From Pantoea cypripedii (lineage in GTDB: Bacteria > Pseudomonadota > Gammaproteobacteria > Enterobacterales > Enterobacteriaceae): a stretch of 64,000 bases of DNA. The notes under the pieces were generated by a model. That model saw nothing but the letters and a program-made list of their open reading frames with translations, did not search any database and was not told the DNA's origin. Location: assembly GCF_002095535.1 (NCBI RefSeq), contig NZ_MLJI01000001.1:2779832-2843831 (forward strand). The letters are read 5' to 3'. This document shows positions 20,001 through 30,383 of this stretch, piece by piece; the stretch's first letter is position 1, and the number at the start of each line of letters is the position of its first letter. Both the position numbers and the translations under genes were made by a program.

Positions 20001-20202
20001 GGCGTTGCTTGGCGCGTTGCCGCTGATGCTGAGCATGGGGGCGGGTGCTGAGCTGCGGCGTCCACTGGGGATCGCGATGGTGGGGGGGCTGATCCTCAGC
20101 CAGATCCTGACACTGTTCACCACGCCGGTGATCTACCTGTTATTTGACCGTCTGGCGCACGCCACACGCCGCCGCTTCCGTCGTTCGGAGGCACAACCGT
20201 GA
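17080..20202 (+). CDS. mdtB: MdtB, RND efflux transporter subunit
   Basis: MdtB is one of two RND proteins of the MdtABC pump, which in E. coli exports bile salts, novobiocin and some metal-chelator conjugates. Its 1040 residues equal the E. coli length. It begins [20 protein letters not shown] and has twelve membrane helices with two large periplasmic loops. Conserved proton-relay residues lie in helix 4 ([18 protein letters not shown]), and the helix 10-11 region has [19 protein letters not shown]. It works with MdtC as a mixed trimer, MdtB2-MdtC in E. coli. The last four bases overlap mdtC (GTGA). Confidence 0.97.
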   Translation: MQVMPPDASGGPSRLFILRPVATTLLMIAILLAGILGYRFLPVSALPEVDYPTIQVVTLYPGASPDVVTSSITAPLERQFGQMSGLKQMSSQSSGGASVVTLQFQLSLSLDVAEQEVQAAINSATNLLPSDLPNPPVYSKVNPADPPIMTLAVTTTSMPLTQVQDMVETRVAQKISQVAGVGLVTLSGGQRPAVRVQMNAQALAALGLTSETVRTAISNANVNSAKGSLDGPTRSITLSANDQMTSAEDYRRLIISYNNGAPVRLGDVATIEQGAENSWLGAWANRQPAIVLNVQRQPGANIIATADNIRALLPSLTAALPKSVEVTLLTDRTTNIRASVADTQHELMLAIGLVVMIIYLFLRNVPATIIPAVAVPLSLVGTFAAMYFLGFSINNLTLMALTIATGFVVDDAIVVIENISRYLEKGEKPLTAALKGAGEIGFTIISLTFSLIAVLIPLLFMGDVIGRLFREFAVTLAVAILISAVVSLTLTPMMCARMLSLESLRKQNRFSRASEAMFDRIIAGYGRWLTRVLQHPWLTLSVALGTLLLTVLLWIAIPKGFFPQQDNGIIQGTLQAPQSVSYASMAQRTRDVASIVMKDPAVQSLTSFVGVDGTNAALNSARLQINLKPLSERDDRIPAVQKRLQAAVAQIPGVSLWLQPVQDLTIDTQASRTPYQFTLQSGSLESLSTWVPALLNQLNTLPELRDVSSDWQDQGLEAFIRVDRDSASRLGITMADIDNALYNAFGQRLISTIYTQANQYRVVLGQNNDATPGLASLDGIRLTSTDGGSVPLSAIAGVEERHAALSINHLDQFPSATFSFNVAEGYSLGEAVKAISAAEDQVGMPAEMMTQFQGSTLAFEAALTSTVWLIIAAVVAMYIVLGVLYESFIHPITILSTLPTAGVGALLALMLSGNELDIVAIIGIILLIGIVKKNAIMMIDFALAAEREQGMAPYEAIYQACLLRFRPILMTTLAALLGALPLMLSMGAGAELRRPLGIAMVGGLILSQILTLFTTPVIYLLFDRLAHATRRRFRRSEAQP

Positions 20203-23200
20203 AGTTTTTTGCCCTGTTTATCCACCGCCCTGTCGCTACTACGCTGCTGACGCTGGCGATTGCGCTGGCGGGTATTCTCGGCTTCCGCCTGCTGCCGGTT
20301 GCGCCGCTGCCGCAGGTGGATTTTCCGGTAATCGTGATATCCGCTTCCCTGCCCGGCGCCTCGCCGGAAACCATGGCGTCGTCGGTCGCGACCCCGCTGG
20401 AGCGCTCACTCGGGCGTATCGCCGGGGTCAGCGAGATGACCTCCACCAGCTCGCTCGGCAGCACCCGAATTATTCTGGTGTTTGATTTTGACCGTGACAT
20501 CAACGGTGCCGCGCGCGATGTACAGGCGGCGATCAACGCCGCGCAAAGTCTGCTGCCGACGGGTATGCCGAGTCGTCCGACTTATCGCAAAGCCAACCCA
20601 TCCGACGCGCCCATCATGATTCTGACGCTGACCTCAGACATTTATAATCCCGGTCAGCTGTATGATTACGCCTCAACTCAGCTGGCGCAGAAATTGTCGC
20701 AGATTGAAGGGGTTGGCGATGTCACCGTCGGGGGGAGTTCCTTACCGGCGGTGCGTGTCGATCTCAATCCGCAGGCGCTATTTAATCAGGGGGTATCGCT
20801 GGATGCGGTACGCACCGCCATTGTTAACGCCAACCAGCGCCGCCCGCAGGGGGCGATTGACGATCAGCAACTGCGCTGGCAGCTCCGTACCAACGATGAA
20901 CTGCAATCTGCCAGCGATTACCAGCCGCTGGTGGTGCACTACAACAACGGGGCGGCTGTCAGACTGAGTGACGTGGCCAACGTGCAGGACTCGGTGCAGG
21001 ACGTGCGTAATGCCGGGATGACCAATGGCAAACCCGCGGTACTGCTGATCATCCGCAAATCACCGGATGCCAACGTGATCGATACCGTTGACCGCATCCG
21101 CGCCGAACTGCCGGTGCTGCATGATGTGATCCCGGCGTCTATTGACTTGCAGGTCGCTCAGGATCGTTCGCCGACCATTCGCGCCTCACTGCATGAGGTG
21201 GAGCAGTCGCTGGTGATTGCTGTGGCGCTGGTGATTCTGGTGGTATTTTTCTTTCTGCGTGATGGCCGCGCCACGCTGATCCCCGCCGCCGCGGTGCCGG
21301 TTTCGCTGATTGGCACCTTTGCCGCCATGTATCTGTGTGGCTTCAGCCTGAACAACCTGTCGCTAATGGCGCTGACCATCGCCACCGGCTTTGTGGTGGA
21401 TGATGCCATCGTGGTGCTGGAGAACATTGCGCGCCATGTGGAAGCGGGGATGAAGCCCTTGCAAGCCGCCTTGCAGGGGGTACGCGAGGTCGGATTTACC
21501 GTGCTGTCGATGAGCCTGTCGCTGATTGCGGTATTCCTGCCGCTGCTGATTCTGGGCGGTCTGATTGGACGCTTCTTCTCCGAGTTCGCCATCACCTTGT
21601 CAGTGGCGATTCTGATTTCGCTGTTTGTCTCTATCACCCTGACACCGATGATGTGTGCGTATTTGCTCAAGCCGCAGGTGCGTCGCGCGCAACCGCGTTT
21701 ACGGGGCACCGGACGGCTGCTGATGGCGATACAGCATGGCTATGGTCGCTCACTGGGCTGGGTACTGGATCATGCGCGTTGGGTATTGCTGGTGTTGCTA
21801 GCCACCGTCGGTCTGACCATCTGGCTGTTTATCTCCATCCCCAAAACCTTTATGCCAGAACAGGATACCGGGCGGCTGACTGGCTTTATTTCCGCCGATC
21901 AGAGCATCTCCTTCCAGGCGATGCGCGGCAAATTGCAGGATTTTATGAACATCATCAAAGCCGATCCGGCGGTGGATAACGTCACCGGCTTTACCGGCGG
22001 TTCGCGTACCAACAGCGGTTCGATGTTCATCTCGCTTAAACCTTTATCTGAGCGCAGCGAAAATGCGCAGCAGGTGATTGCGCGCCTGCGCATCAAACTG
22101 GCGAAAGAACCGGGCGCAAATCTCTACCTCAACGCGGTACAGGATCTTCGCATCGGTGGACGTGAATCCAACGCCAGTTATCAGTACAGCCTGCTGTCCG
22201 ACAATCTGGCGGATTTGCGCACCTGGGAACCGCAGATCCGTCAGGCATTCTCCAGTTTGCCGGAACTGGCCGACGTCAACTCGGATCAACAGGACAAAGG
22301 CAGCGAAATGGACCTGACGTACGATCGCGACAGCATGGCGCGGTTGGGGATCGATGTCTCCGCCGCCAACGCGCTGCTGAATAACGCCTTTGGTCAGCGG
22401 CAGATTTCCACCATTTATCAGCCGCTGAATCAGTACAAAGTGGTGATGGAAGTGGATCCGCGCTACACCCAGGATATCAGCGCGCTGGACCAGATGTTTG
22501 TGATCAATAGCGACGGCAAAGCTATCCCGCTGAGCTGGTTTGCCCGCTGGCAACCGGCCAACGCGCCGCTGTCCGTTAACCATCAGGGCTTATCGGCCGC
22601 GTCGACTATCTCATTCAACCTGCCGGAAGGGGTATCCTTATCCCAGGCGTCGGATGCCATCGACCGTACCATGACGGCACTCGGTGTGCCCGCCAGCGTA
22701 CGCGGCAGCTTTGCCGGTACCGCGCAGGTGTTCCAGCAATCACAATCCAGCCAGCTGTACCTGATTCTGGCGGCGATTGCGGCGGTCTATATCGTGCTGG
22801 GGATTTTGTACGAGAGCTACGTCCACCCGCTGACCATTCTTTCTACCCTGCCCTCGGCCGGGGTCGGCGCGCTGCTGGCGCTGGAGCTGTTTAATACGCC
22901 GTTCAGCCTGATTGCGCTGATTGGCATTCTGCTGCTGATTGGCATCGTGAAGAAAAACGCCATCATGATGGTCGATTTTGCCCTCGAAGCAGAGCGCAAA
23001 GGCAATCTGACCGCGCGTGACGCGATTTTCCAGGCCTGCCAGCTGCGTTTCCGCCCGATCATGATGACCACGCTGGCGGCGCTGTTTGGCGCGCTGCCGC
23101 TGGTGCTGACCAGCGGCGACGGCGCGGAACTGCGTCAGCCACTCGGCATCACCATCGCCGGTGGCCTGGTGATGAGCCAGTTGCTGACACTCTACACCAC

Positions 23201-23267
23201 TCCGGTGGTGTATCTGATGATGGATAAGCTGCGGCGCAGGAAAACTCATATTTTAGTAACAGAATAG
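20199..23267 (+). CDS. mdtC: MdtC, RND efflux transporter subunit
   Basis: MdtC is the second RND subunit of MdtABC, with 1022 residues (E. coli 1025). It starts with GTG inside the four-base overlap with mdtB; the N-terminus [20 protein letters not shown] fits the family. The helix-4 relay [18 protein letters not shown] and the [19 protein letters not shown] segment are present. In the heterotrimer MdtC is thought to carry the drug-binding step, while MdtB mainly supports proton flow. In E. coli mdtC runs straight into mdtD; here 718 bp holding vapBC separate them. Confidence 0.97.
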   Translation: MKFFALFIHRPVATTLLTLAIALAGILGFRLLPVAPLPQVDFPVIVISASLPGASPETMASSVATPLERSLGRIAGVSEMTSTSSLGSTRIILVFDFDRDINGAARDVQAAINAAQSLLPTGMPSRPTYRKANPSDAPIMILTLTSDIYNPGQLYDYASTQLAQKLSQIEGVGDVTVGGSSLPAVRVDLNPQALFNQGVSLDAVRTAIVNANQRRPQGAIDDQQLRWQLRTNDELQSASDYQPLVVHYNNGAAVRLSDVANVQDSVQDVRNAGMTNGKPAVLLIIRKSPDANVIDTVDRIRAELPVLHDVIPASIDLQVAQDRSPTIRASLHEVEQSLVIAVALVILVVFFFLRDGRATLIPAAAVPVSLIGTFAAMYLCGFSLNNLSLMALTIATGFVVDDAIVVLENIARHVEAGMKPLQAALQGVREVGFTVLSMSLSLIAVFLPLLILGGLIGRFFSEFAITLSVAILISLFVSITLTPMMCAYLLKPQVRRAQPRLRGTGRLLMAIQHGYGRSLGWVLDHARWVLLVLLATVGLTIWLFISIPKTFMPEQDTGRLTGFISADQSISFQAMRGKLQDFMNIIKADPAVDNVTGFTGGSRTNSGSMFISLKPLSERSENAQQVIARLRIKLAKEPGANLYLNAVQDLRIGGRESNASYQYSLLSDNLADLRTWEPQIRQAFSSLPELADVNSDQQDKGSEMDLTYDRDSMARLGIDVSAANALLNNAFGQRQISTIYQPLNQYKVVMEVDPRYTQDISALDQMFVINSDGKAIPLSWFARWQPANAPLSVNHQGLSAASTISFNLPEGVSLSQASDAIDRTMTALGVPASVRGSFAGTAQVFQQSQSSQLYLILAAIAAVYIVLGILYESYVHPLTILSTLPSAGVGALLALELFNTPFSLIALIGILLLIGIVKKNAIMMVDFALEAERKGNLTARDAIFQACQLRFRPIMMTTLAALFGALPLVLTSGDGAELRQPLGITIAGGLVMSQLLTLYTTPVVYLMMDKLRRRKTHILVTE

Positions 23268-23268
23268 A

Positions 23269-23295
23269 ATGCTATACACCATTGCTATGTAGCAT
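23269..23295. promoter_or_regulatory. Candidate VapBC operator palindrome
   Basis: An imperfect 27-bp palindrome has ends ATGCTA (23269-23274) and TAGCAT (23290-23295). It lies 2 bp after the mdtC stop and 43 bp before vapB. VapBC complexes usually repress their own promoter by binding such palindromes. The promoter itself is not clear. Confidence 0.4.
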
Positions 23296-23338
23296 GAAGC
23301 GAGTAAACTTTAGTCAGTTAAAACGACAGGAGGTTTAT

Positions 23339-23572
23339 ATGTCTCAAGGCACTGTATTTACCAGCAACCGCACGCAAAACGTCCGAATCCCTGCTGATGT
23401 ACGCTTCCCGGAGACGGTGAAAAATGTCACCGTTAGAGCAGTAGGTAAAGAACGCATTCTCACTCCGGTTGAAAATACATGGGATAGCTTTTTCCTGAGT
23501 GGCCCAACCGTGAGCGATGATTTTATGAATGAACGTGCATCACAAGAGCAACCAGATCGGGATGAATTCTGA
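23339..23572 (+). CDS. vapB: VapB-type antitoxin
   Basis: VapB binds and blocks the VapC ribonuclease and, with it, its own operator. The protein has 77 residues starting MSQGTVFTSNRTQNVRIPAD, an AbrB-like swapped-hairpin DNA-binding domain closely similar to MvpA/VapB of Shigella and Salmonella, followed by an acidic C-terminal tail (SDDFMNERASQEQPDRDEF) that wraps the toxin. The start was chosen for the strong AGGAGG at 23328-23333; a longer frame from 23282 lacks such a site. The stop overlaps the vapC ATG by one base (TGATG). It lies inside the mdt operon, on the operon strand. Confidence 0.9.
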   Translation: MSQGTVFTSNRTQNVRIPADVRFPETVKNVTVRAVGKERILTPVENTWDSFFLSGPTVSDDFMNERASQEQPDRDEF

Positions 23573-23970
23573 TGCATCGTTACATGCTTGATACCAATAT
23601 CGTTATTTACGTTATTAAACAACGGCCAATTGAAGTTTTAGCGCGCTTCAATGCCAATGTTGGTCGTATGGTTATGTCATCAATCACGCTCGCGGAATTA
23701 GTGCACGGAGCAGAGAAGAGTTCATTCCCTGAACGCAATTTGCGCACGGTTGAGGACTTCGTCTCTCGCCTGGATGTACTTAGTTACGATGAAAAAGCAG
23801 CATTTCATTACGGGTCCATTCGTGCAGATCTTGAAAAAAAGGGGACGCCAATTGGTTTAAATGACCTGCATATTGCCGCCCATGCCCGAAGTTCGGGACT
23901 CACCCTTGTCTCAAATAATCTGCGCGAGTTTTCCCGTGTGAATGGGTTAATCAGCGAAAATTGGATCTGA
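23572..23970 (+). CDS. vapC: VapC-type PIN-domain toxin ribonuclease
   Basis: VapC toxins are Mg-dependent RNases; the enteric group cuts initiator tRNA in the anticodon stem-loop. The 132-residue protein is a full PIN domain: YMLDTNIVIYVIK (first Asp near residue 7), the central acidic residue in SITLAELVHGAE, and GLNDLHIAAHAR with the third Asp. The last strand LVSNNLREFSRVNGL matches the enteric VapC/MvpT group. All key acidic residues are kept, so the toxin looks active. It ends 15 bp before mdtD, so read-through from either the mdt or the vap promoter could express mdtD-baeSR. Confidence 0.93.
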   Translation: MHRYMLDTNIVIYVIKQRPIEVLARFNANVGRMVMSSITLAELVHGAEKSSFPERNLRTVEDFVSRLDVLSYDEKAAFHYGSIRADLEKKGTPIGLNDLHIAAHARSSGLTLVSNNLREFSRVNGLISENWI

Positions 23971-23985
23971 TTCGGCAGGTAACAC

Positions 23986-25395
23986 ATGACCACTCAGAAC
24001 GCGACAGTGCGCTGGCAGCTGTGGATTGTCGCTTTTGGCTTTTTTATGCAGTCGCTGGATACCACCATCGTTAACACCGCCATCCCGTCGATGGCGCATG
24101 ACCTTAACGTCAGCCCGCTGCATATGCATTCGGTGATTGTGTCCTACGTCCTGACGGTGGCCGTTACCCTGCCGCTGAGCGGCTGGCTGGCGGACCGCTT
24201 TGGCGTGCGCAATATCTTCTTCACCGCCATCGTGTTATTCAGCATTGGCTCGATATTTTGCGCCTTCTCCTCCTCGCTGGATCAACTGATCCTGGCGCGT
24301 GTGATTCAGGGGGTGGGCGGTGCGATGATGGTGCCAGTCGGGCGCTTAACGGTGATGAAAATTGTCCCGCGCGAGCAGTACATGTCGGCCATGACTTTTG
24401 TCACCCTGCCCGGCCAGGTTGGCCCGCTCCTCGGCCCGGCGCTCGGTGGTATCCTGGTGCAGTACGCGAGTTGGCACTGGATCTTCCTGATTAACATCCC
24501 GGTAGGCATTATCGGCGCGATCGCCACGCTGACCATCATGCCCAACTACACCATGCAAACCCGGCGCTTCGATTTTCTCGGCTTTGGCCTGCTGGCCGTC
24601 GGCATGGCGACCCTGACGCTGGCGTTGGATGGGCAACGCAGCACCGGTGGCTCGCCGTTGCTGCTCGGCCTGCTGATCCTGGTTGGCGTGTTTTCCCTGC
24701 TGTTCTACCTGATGCACGGTCGCAATAACGACAACGCCCTGTTCAGCCTGAAATTATTCGATAACCGTATCTATTCCATCGGCCTGCTCGGCAGCTTTAC
24801 TGGCCGCATCGGCAGCGGCATGTTGCCGTTTATGACGCCGATTTTCCTGCAAGTCGGTCTCGGGTTTAGCCCATTTCATGCTGGTCTGATGATGATTCCC
24901 ATGGTGCTGGGCAATATGGGGATCAAACGCGTGGTAGTCAGGATCGTCAATATGTTTGGCTATCGCAACGCGCTGGTGGGCGGTACCTGCGCGCTGGCAC
25001 TGGTGGTGCTGCTGTTTCCGGCGGTGGCGCTGCTGGGCTGGACCTGGCTGTTGCCGGTGGTGTTGTTACTGCAAGGCATGGTTAACGCTATCCGCTTCTC
25101 CTCGATGAATACCCTGACGCTGAAAGAGTTACCTGACGATCTGGCATCCAGCGGCAACAGTTTGCTGTCGATGATTATGCAGCTCTCCACCAGTATCGGG
25201 GTGACCGTCGCGGGTCTGCTGCTCGGTGCTTTCGGTCATGGCGCAGTGGTGAATAGCGCAGCGGCTCATCAAACCTTTATCTACTCCTACCTGTGCATGG
25301 CGCTGGTGATTATCCTGCCTGCGCTGGTGTTCTGGCGCGTGCCGCAGGATGTGAGCAAAAACGTCGATTTGCGACGTAAAAGGAGCGAAGGATGA
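23986..25395 (+). CDS. mdtD: MdtD, MFS transporter of the mdt operon
   Basis: MdtD is a 14-helix drug:H+ antiporter-2 type MFS protein encoded with MdtABC but not needed for its function; in E. coli it has been linked to citrate or iron-citrate export and renamed IceT by some. It has 469 residues (E. coli 471). Motif A appears as [14 protein letters not shown] and motif C as [16 protein letters not shown]. The N-terminus [20 protein letters not shown] is typical. The last four bases overlap the baeS start. Its distance from mdtC is abnormal because vapBC lies between them. Confidence 0.95.
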   Translation: MTTQNATVRWQLWIVAFGFFMQSLDTTIVNTAIPSMAHDLNVSPLHMHSVIVSYVLTVAVTLPLSGWLADRFGVRNIFFTAIVLFSIGSIFCAFSSSLDQLILARVIQGVGGAMMVPVGRLTVMKIVPREQYMSAMTFVTLPGQVGPLLGPALGGILVQYASWHWIFLINIPVGIIGAIATLTIMPNYTMQTRRFDFLGFGLLAVGMATLTLALDGQRSTGGSPLLLGLLILVGVFSLLFYLMHGRNNDNALFSLKLFDNRIYSIGLLGSFTGRIGSGMLPFMTPIFLQVGLGFSPFHAGLMMIPMVLGNMGIKRVVVRIVNMFGYRNALVGGTCALALVVLLFPAVALLGWTWLLPVVLLLQGMVNAIRFSSMNTLTLKELPDDLASSGNSLLSMIMQLSTSIGVTVAGLLLGAFGHGAVVNSAAAHQTFIYSYLCMALVIILPALVFWRVPQDVSKNVDLRRKRSEG

Positions 25396-26777
25396 AGCGG
25401 CCAGTCAAACTCGGAATTGGTCCCAAGCTGTTTTTGGCCATTTTTTCCACCTGCATGCTGGTGATTATCATCATGCACTGGGGAGTGCGACTCAGCTTTG
25501 AACACGGCTTTGTGGATTACATCCGCAAAGGCAACGAACAACGTTTGACGCTGCTCAGCGATGCGCTGGCCGATCAATACGAGCAGCACGGCAACTGGGA
25601 CTTCCTGCGCAACAATGACCGCCTGATTTTTACCATCCTGCGTTCGCTGGAGCAAAACCCCGGCAGCGAAAATCAGTTGCCACCCCACGGCTGGCGTACC
25701 CAGTTCTGGATCATCGACCAGCAGTACAAAGTGTTGTCCGGCCCGCGTTCACCGGTACCGCCTGAAGGCACAAGGCGCAACATTACCACCAGCAACGGTA
25801 AAGTCGTTGGCTGGGTGATTGGTTCCCCGGCGGAACGCCTGACGCGCAGCACCGATATCAATTTTGACCAGCAACAACGTCGTACCAGCTGGATCATTGT
25901 GGCGTTTACCGCGCTGATGGCGGCGCTGGCGACCTGGCTGATGGCACGCGGTTTACTGGCCCCGGTGAAACGGCTGGTGGACGGCACCCATCATTTGGCG
26001 GCAGGGGATTTCGCCACCCGGGTTGAAGTGGGCAGCAGCGACGAGCTTGGTCAGCTGGCGCGTGACTTCAACCAGCTCGCCAGTTCACTGGAAAAAAATG
26101 AGAGCAACCGCCGCGCCTTTATGGCGGATATCTCCCACGAGCTGCGGACTCCGCTGGCGATTTTGCGCGGTGAGCTGGAAGCGATGCAGGATGGCGTGCG
26201 TAAACTGACGCCGGAGGCCATCACCTCGCTGCAAAGCGAAGTGGTGGTGCTGACCAAATTGGTGGACGATCTGCATCAACTGTCGCTGTCGGATGCCGGT
26301 GCCCTCGCCTATCGCAAGCAGGCGGTGGATTTGGTCCATCTGCTGGAAGTGGTAGCAGGCAGTTTTGGTGAGCGCTATCGCAGCCGCCAGCTGACATTGC
26401 AGCTGTCGTTACCGGCGGAGGCGGCCAGTTTCGGCGATCCGGATCGGCTGATGCAGCTGTTCACCAATCTGCTGGAAAACAGCCTGCGCTATACCGATGC
26501 GGGTGGTCAGGTACGTCTGACCATGAAAAACCAGGGCGACCATTGGCAGCTGTGCTTTGCAGACAGCGCACCCGGGGTCGATCCAGCCCATCAGGCCCAG
26601 CTTTTTGAGCGCTTCTTCCGTGCCGAAAGCTCACGCAACCGTGCCAGCGGCGGTTCGGGTCTCGGCCTGGCCATCTGCAAAAATATTGCGGAAGCGCATG
26701 GCGGCAGCATCAGTGCAGATCTCTCTGATTTAGGTGGCCTGCAAATCACGCTAAACTTGCCCTATGTTCCTCACTAA
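25392..26777 (+). CDS. baeS: BaeS, envelope-stress sensor histidine kinase
   Basis: BaeS senses envelope stress (indole, tannin, zinc, misfolded pilin) and phosphorylates BaeR. The 461-residue protein has two membrane spans (about 12-32 and 166-190) around a periplasmic sensor of about 130 residues, then HAMP, HisKA with [19 protein letters not shown] (phospho-His249), and HATPase_c with the N box ([13 protein letters not shown]) and G boxes ending [18 protein letters not shown]. The four-base overlap with mdtD (ATGA) implies translational coupling. baeR follows after 9 bp. Confidence 0.96.
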   Translation: MKRPVKLGIGPKLFLAIFSTCMLVIIIMHWGVRLSFEHGFVDYIRKGNEQRLTLLSDALADQYEQHGNWDFLRNNDRLIFTILRSLEQNPGSENQLPPHGWRTQFWIIDQQYKVLSGPRSPVPPEGTRRNITTSNGKVVGWVIGSPAERLTRSTDINFDQQQRRTSWIIVAFTALMAALATWLMARGLLAPVKRLVDGTHHLAAGDFATRVEVGSSDELGQLARDFNQLASSLEKNESNRRAFMADISHELRTPLAILRGELEAMQDGVRKLTPEAITSLQSEVVVLTKLVDDLHQLSLSDAGALAYRKQAVDLVHLLEVVAGSFGERYRSRQLTLQLSLPAEAASFGDPDRLMQLFTNLLENSLRYTDAGGQVRLTMKNQGDHWQLCFADSAPGVDPAHQAQLFERFFRAESSRNRASGGSGLGLAICKNIAEAHGGSISADLSDLGGLQITLNLPYVPH

Positions 26778-26786
26778 GCGCAGCCT

Positions 26787-27494
26787 ATGAGCACGGAAAA
26801 GCAAGACCCTTTAATCCTTGTTGTTGAAGACGAGCCAAAACTGGCGCAGCTGATGATTGATTATCTGCAGGCGTCTAACTATCGCACCCATCACATTGGC
26901 GATGGCAGCGAGGTGCTGAGTTATGTGCAGCAGTCTCCGCCGGATTTGATGCTGCTGGATTTAATGCTGCCTGGCCGTGATGGCTTGACCCTGTGTCGTG
27001 AAATCCGCCGTTTTTCCGATCTGCCGATCATTATGGTGACGGCGCGCACTGAAGAGATCGACCGCCTGCTGGGGCTGGAAATCGGTGCCGACGATTACAT
27101 TTGTAAGCCATTCAGCCCGCGTGAAGTGGTGGCACGGGTGAAAACCATCCTGCGCCGCGTCAAACGTACGCCGGAAGAAGTCCAGCAGGCGTCCCATCTG
27201 CTGATTGATGAAGGCCGTTTTCAGGCCAGCTGGCGTGAACAGCCGCTGGAGCTGACGCCCGCCGAGTTTCGTTTGCTGAAAACCCTGGCGCTGGAGCCGG
27301 GCAAAGTGTTTTCACGCGAGCAGCTGCTCAATCATTTGTATGACGACTACCGTGTGGTAACCGATCGCACCATCGATAGCCACATCAAAAACCTGCGTCG
27401 TAAGCTGGAAAATCTCGATGCCGAGCAACCCTTTATCCGCGCGGTTTACGGTATGGGCTATCGCTGGGAAGCGGATGTCTGCCGCTTAGTGTAG
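26787..27494 (+). CDS. baeR: BaeR, OmpR-family response regulator
   Basis: BaeR activates mdtABCD-baeSR itself, acrD and spy. It has 235 residues (E. coli 240). The receiver domain has the acidic pair in VVEDEPKLA, phospho-acceptor Asp58 in [11 protein letters not shown], Thr in [11 protein letters not shown] and Lys in YICKPFSP. A winged-helix DNA-binding domain follows ([34 protein letters not shown]). It is the last gene of the operon; a structured region of about 140 bp separates it from trhP. Confidence 0.96.
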   Translation: MSTEKQDPLILVVEDEPKLAQLMIDYLQASNYRTHHIGDGSEVLSYVQQSPPDLMLLDLMLPGRDGLTLCREIRRFSDLPIIMVTARTEEIDRLLGLEIGADDYICKPFSPREVVARVKTILRRVKRTPEEVQQASHLLIDEGRFQASWREQPLELTPAEFRLLKTLALEPGKVFSREQLLNHLYDDYRVVTDRTIDSHIKNLRRKLENLDAEQPFIRAVYGMGYRWEADVCRLV

Positions 27495-27591
27495 CAGGCA
27501 GCGCATTACCTTGATCCAGGTCAATTTACTTCGTGGTGGCCCTGCCTAAAATTCCCCACCTTTTGCAGGGCCGTCTGACGCGGCCACTGCA

Positions 27592-27612
27592 CATGCCATC
27601 CACGATGGCATG
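27592..27612 (+). other. Stem-loop in the trhP leader
   Basis: CATGCCATC (27592-27600) and GATGGCATG (27604-27612) form a 9-bp stem 24 bp before the trhP ATG. A weaker GC-rich pairing around 27569-27585 precedes it. There is no U-run, so this may be a leader structure or part of the baeR 3' end. Confidence 0.4.
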
Positions 27613-27636
27613 CTGACCTGACATCAGTGAGATCCC

Positions 27637-29010
27637 ATGTTTAAACCTGAACTGCTTTCTCCAGCGGGAACGCTGAAGAATATGCGCTATGCCTTCGCCT
27701 ATGGCGCCGACGCGGTGTATGCCGGTCAGCCTCGTTACAGCCTGCGCGTGCGCAATAACGAATTCACCCATGAAAACCTCGCCAAAGGCATCGATGAAGC
27801 CCATCAGCTGGGTAAAAAATTCTACGTCGTCGTCAATATCGCGCCGCATAACGCCAAGCTGAAGACCTTTATCCGCGATCTGACCCCGGTGGTGGCAATG
27901 CAACCGGATGCACTGATCATGTCCGATCCCGGCCTGATTATGCTGGTGCGTGAAGCCTTTCCGGCCATGCCGATCCATCTTTCGGTGCAGGCTAATGCCG
28001 TCAACTGGGCGACGGTGAAGTTCTGGCAACAGATGGGACTGACGCGGGTGATCCTGTCGCGCGAATTGTCACTGGAAGAGATTGCTGAAATCCGCCAGCA
28101 GGTGCCGGAGATGGAAATCGAGATCTTCGTACACGGTGCGCTATGCATGGCGTATTCCGGCCGTTGCCTGCTCTCGGGCTACCTGAACAAACGCGATCCC
28201 AACCAGGGCACCTGCACCAACGCCTGCCGCTGGGAGTACAAAGTGGAAGAAGGTCAGCAGGATGAGGTCGGCAATATTGTCGGTTTCCATCAGCCGGTGG
28301 AGATGCAGGACAGCGCACCGACACTCGGCATCGGTACCCCCACTGACCGGGTGTTTCTGCTGGAAGAGAAAATGAAACCTGGCGAGACCATGAGCGCCTT
28401 TGAGGATGAACATGGTACCTACATCATGAATTCCAAAGATCTGCGCGCGGTGGCGCATGTCGAACGATTGAGTCAGATGGGGGTGCATTCCCTGAAGATT
28501 GAGGGACGTACCAAATCGTTTTATTACTGTGCACGTACCGCGCAGGTTTATCGTCGGGCCATTGACGATGCCGCCGCCGGTAAGCCCTTCGATCCCGCGC
28601 TGCTGGAAACGCTGGAAGGGCTGGCGCATCGCGGCTATACCGAAGGTTTTCTGCGTCGCCACACCCATGACAGCTACCAGAATTATCAGCAGGGTTACTC
28701 GGTATCCGAACGCCAGCAATTTGTCGGCGAGTTTACCGGCGAACGCCGGGGTGACTGGGCGCAGGTGGCAGTGAAAAACAAGTTTCTGCTGGGTGATGAA
28801 CTGGAGATCATGACCCCCAACGGCAACCTGAACTGTCGACTGGAAGCGATGCAGAATGACAAAGGCAGCGCGGTTGAGGTGGCACCGGGTGATGGTCACC
28901 GCATCTGGTTGCCAGTGCCGGAACATGTCGATCTGGCTTTCGCCCTGCTGCTGCGTAATTTTACCGATGGCGACAGTACGCGCGATCCGCACGCCAGCAA
29001 TCGCACGTAA
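27637..29010 (+). CDS. trhP: TrhP (YegQ), tRNA U34 5-hydroxylation protein, peptidase U32 family
   Basis: TrhP works in prephenate-dependent hydroxylation of U34 in tRNAs, giving ho5U, the precursor of cmo5U. Although called a U32 peptidase it belongs to a tRNA/RNA-modification family with an Fe-S cluster. The 457-residue protein (E. coli 453) opens MFKPELLSPAGTLKNMRYAF. The conserved Cys set lies in CMAYSGRCLLSGYL and QGTCTNACRWEY, and SLKIEGRTKSFYY is the U32 signature. It stands between baeR and cyaR, the same neighbours as in E. coli. Confidence 0.95.
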   Translation: MFKPELLSPAGTLKNMRYAFAYGADAVYAGQPRYSLRVRNNEFTHENLAKGIDEAHQLGKKFYVVVNIAPHNAKLKTFIRDLTPVVAMQPDALIMSDPGLIMLVREAFPAMPIHLSVQANAVNWATVKFWQQMGLTRVILSRELSLEEIAEIRQQVPEMEIEIFVHGALCMAYSGRCLLSGYLNKRDPNQGTCTNACRWEYKVEEGQQDEVGNIVGFHQPVEMQDSAPTLGIGTPTDRVFLLEEKMKPGETMSAFEDEHGTYIMNSKDLRAVAHVERLSQMGVHSLKIEGRTKSFYYCARTAQVYRRAIDDAAAGKPFDPALLETLEGLAHRGYTEGFLRRHTHDSYQNYQQGYSVSERQQFVGEFTGERRGDWAQVAVKNKFLLGDELEIMTPNGNLNCRLEAMQNDKGSAVEVAPGDGHRIWLPVPEHVDLAFALLLRNFTDGDSTRDPHASNRT

Positions 29011-29029
29011 TGAAAAGAAATGGTTGAAA

Positions 29030-29072
29030 TTAGAACAAGATCACAGACCGCCGTTTCGCCCTGGCGTAAACT
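29030..29072 (+). promoter_or_regulatory. CRP-dependent promoter of cyaR
   Basis: TTAGA-ACAAGA-TCACA at 29030-29045 matches the CRP site in 8 of 10 half-site bases. A -10-like TAAACT lies at 29067-29072. With a start near 29080 the site centre falls close to -42, the class II position. CRP activation of cyaR is known in E. coli and Salmonella. Confidence 0.65.
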
Positions 29073-29079
29073 CGCTTCC

Positions 29080-29166
29080 GCTGCTAACGAGTAACAATAA
29101 ACAGCAGGTAGTACCAGGAACCACCTCATTCACCCGCCCGGCTCCCCCGTGCGGGTTTTCTTTTTT
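29080..29166 (+). ncRNA. cyaR: CyaR small RNA
   Basis: CyaR is an Hfq-binding sRNA, activated by CRP, that represses ompX, luxS, nadE and others by pairing at their ribosome-binding sites. GTACCAGGAACCACCTC at 29111-29127 is identical to the conserved pairing loop recalled from E. coli CyaR. A start at the GCTG of 29080 gives 87 nt, the E. coli length. The 3' end is a rho-independent terminator: ACCCGC (29132-29137), GCGGGT (29151-29156), then TTTCTTTTTT. The gene follows trhP (yegQ), its conserved place. The 5' third differs from E. coli, while the loop and terminator layout are kept. Confidence 0.88.
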
Positions 29167-29240
29167 CGTCACCCGCCGATAAAGTTCCCTGCCCAGCTAT
29201 GCTATAACCACTTGTCTGAGGAAGCATTAAGGGACGAATC

Positions 29241-30140
29241 ATGCAAAACAAACCGCTGACGTTATTGATCCTTAACGGCAAAGGTGCCGGAAATGAGGAA
29301 TTACGTGCCGCCGTCAATCAACTGCGTGACGAAGGCTTTAATCTGGCCGTGCGTGTTACCTGGGAAAAAGGCGATGGCGACCGTTATGTCCAGGAGGCGG
29401 TCAGTTTGCAGGCTGAAACCGTGGTGGCGGGTGGCGGTGATGGCACCATCAATGAAATTGCTACCGCACTGGCCGCATTAGCGGAATCACAACGACCGGT
29501 GCTGGGGATTTTACCGCTTGGCACGGCCAATGATTTTGCCACCAGCGCAGGCATCCCGCTGGAGATGGAACCAGCATTGCGCCTGGCGGTGCTCGGCAAG
29601 GCCAGCGCCATCGACCTGGCGCGGGTGAATGGCGATCGCTACTTTATCAACATGGCGACCGGGGGCTTTGGCACCCGTATCACCACGGAAACGCCGGAAA
29701 AACTCAAATCGGCGCTCGGCGGCGTTTCGTACTTTATTCATGGTTTGACCCGCGTAGATACCTTAAAGCCGGATAGCTGCGAAATCAGCGCCGCGGATTT
29801 TAACTGGCAAGGCGATGCGCTGGTGATCGGCATTGGTAATGGTCGCCAGGCGGGCGGCGGACAGAAATTATGTCCGGATGCGCTGATCAATGATGGTCAG
29901 CTTAACCTGAGTATCGTCACGGCTCAGGAGTTGCTGCCTACCCTGCTGCATTCGCTGACGCGCGATGATGAAAACCCGAACATTGTCAGCGCGAAATTAC
30001 CGTCACTGCATATTCGCTCCCCCCATGAGATGACCTTCAATCTCGATGGCGAACCGCTCACTGGCAGTGAATTCCAGATTGAGGTCCTACCAGGCGCGCT
30101 GAGCTGCCGTTTACCGCCGCAGTGCCCGTTGCTGGCGTGA
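29241..30140 (+). CDS. yegS: YegS, lipid kinase of the DAGK family
   Basis: YegS phosphorylates lipids such as phosphatidylglycerol in vitro; its role in the cell is unsettled. It has 299 residues, the E. coli length. The diacylglycerol-kinase catalytic signature [17 protein letters not shown] is near residues 60-76, followed by [14 protein letters not shown] and the C-terminal half with [20 protein letters not shown], typical of metal-binding YegS. It follows cyaR by about 75 bp, and a paired REP unit lies directly downstream. Confidence 0.95.
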   Translation: MQNKPLTLLILNGKGAGNEELRAAVNQLRDEGFNLAVRVTWEKGDGDRYVQEAVSLQAETVVAGGGDGTINEIATALAALAESQRPVLGILPLGTANDFATSAGIPLEMEPALRLAVLGKASAIDLARVNGDRYFINMATGGFGTRITTETPEKLKSALGGVSYFIHGLTRVDTLKPDSCEISAADFNWQGDALVIGIGNGRQAGGGQKLCPDALINDGQLNLSIVTAQELLPTLLHSLTRDDENPNIVSAKLPSLHIRSPHEMTFNLDGEPLTGSEFQIEVLPGALSCRLPPQCPLLA

Positions 30141-30158
30141 TCTGAACAACATTCCCCC

Positions 30159-30230
30159 GTAGCGGCGCAATTTATTGCGCAATTCCGTGCACATTGCCGG
30201 AAAAAGGCGCGCAATAAATTGCGCCGCTAC
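30159..30230. repeat. Paired REP-type palindrome, AATTTATT variant
   Basis: Perfect 22-bp arms lie at 30159-30180 and 30209-30230, spaced as in the unit at 4801-4872. The head GTAGCGGCGC is the same but the stem reads GCGCAATTTATTGCGC, so two base pairs changed together (CG to AA on one side, CG to TT on the other). The hairpin is kept, which argues for selection on structure. It lies 19 bp after yegS. Confidence 0.85.
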
Positions 30231-30383
30231 ACGGGTCAACGCCCGTACCTCCTCATCTTGTGACCCTCTTCACAACTCCGCAATGTAGACTTGTATGGTA
30301 GTATTTGTGCGCGTATTTTTTCCTCATTGAATTCCCGTTAATGCCCATCCCCCCTGAAGAGGATGCCAGGCAAGGAGCTGATG

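Noticed and set aside
22740..23249. A 169-codon minus-strand frame inside mdtC, and similar long frames inside dgcE (9728-10459) and rspB (30324-31091)
   Set aside because: They are shadows of GC-rich conserved genes; composition is biased and no start signals or family features are seen.
23268..23985. vapBC as part of a transposon or integron cassette
   Set aside because: No transposase, terminal inverted repeats, attC-like fold or target duplication could be found at the borders by eye.
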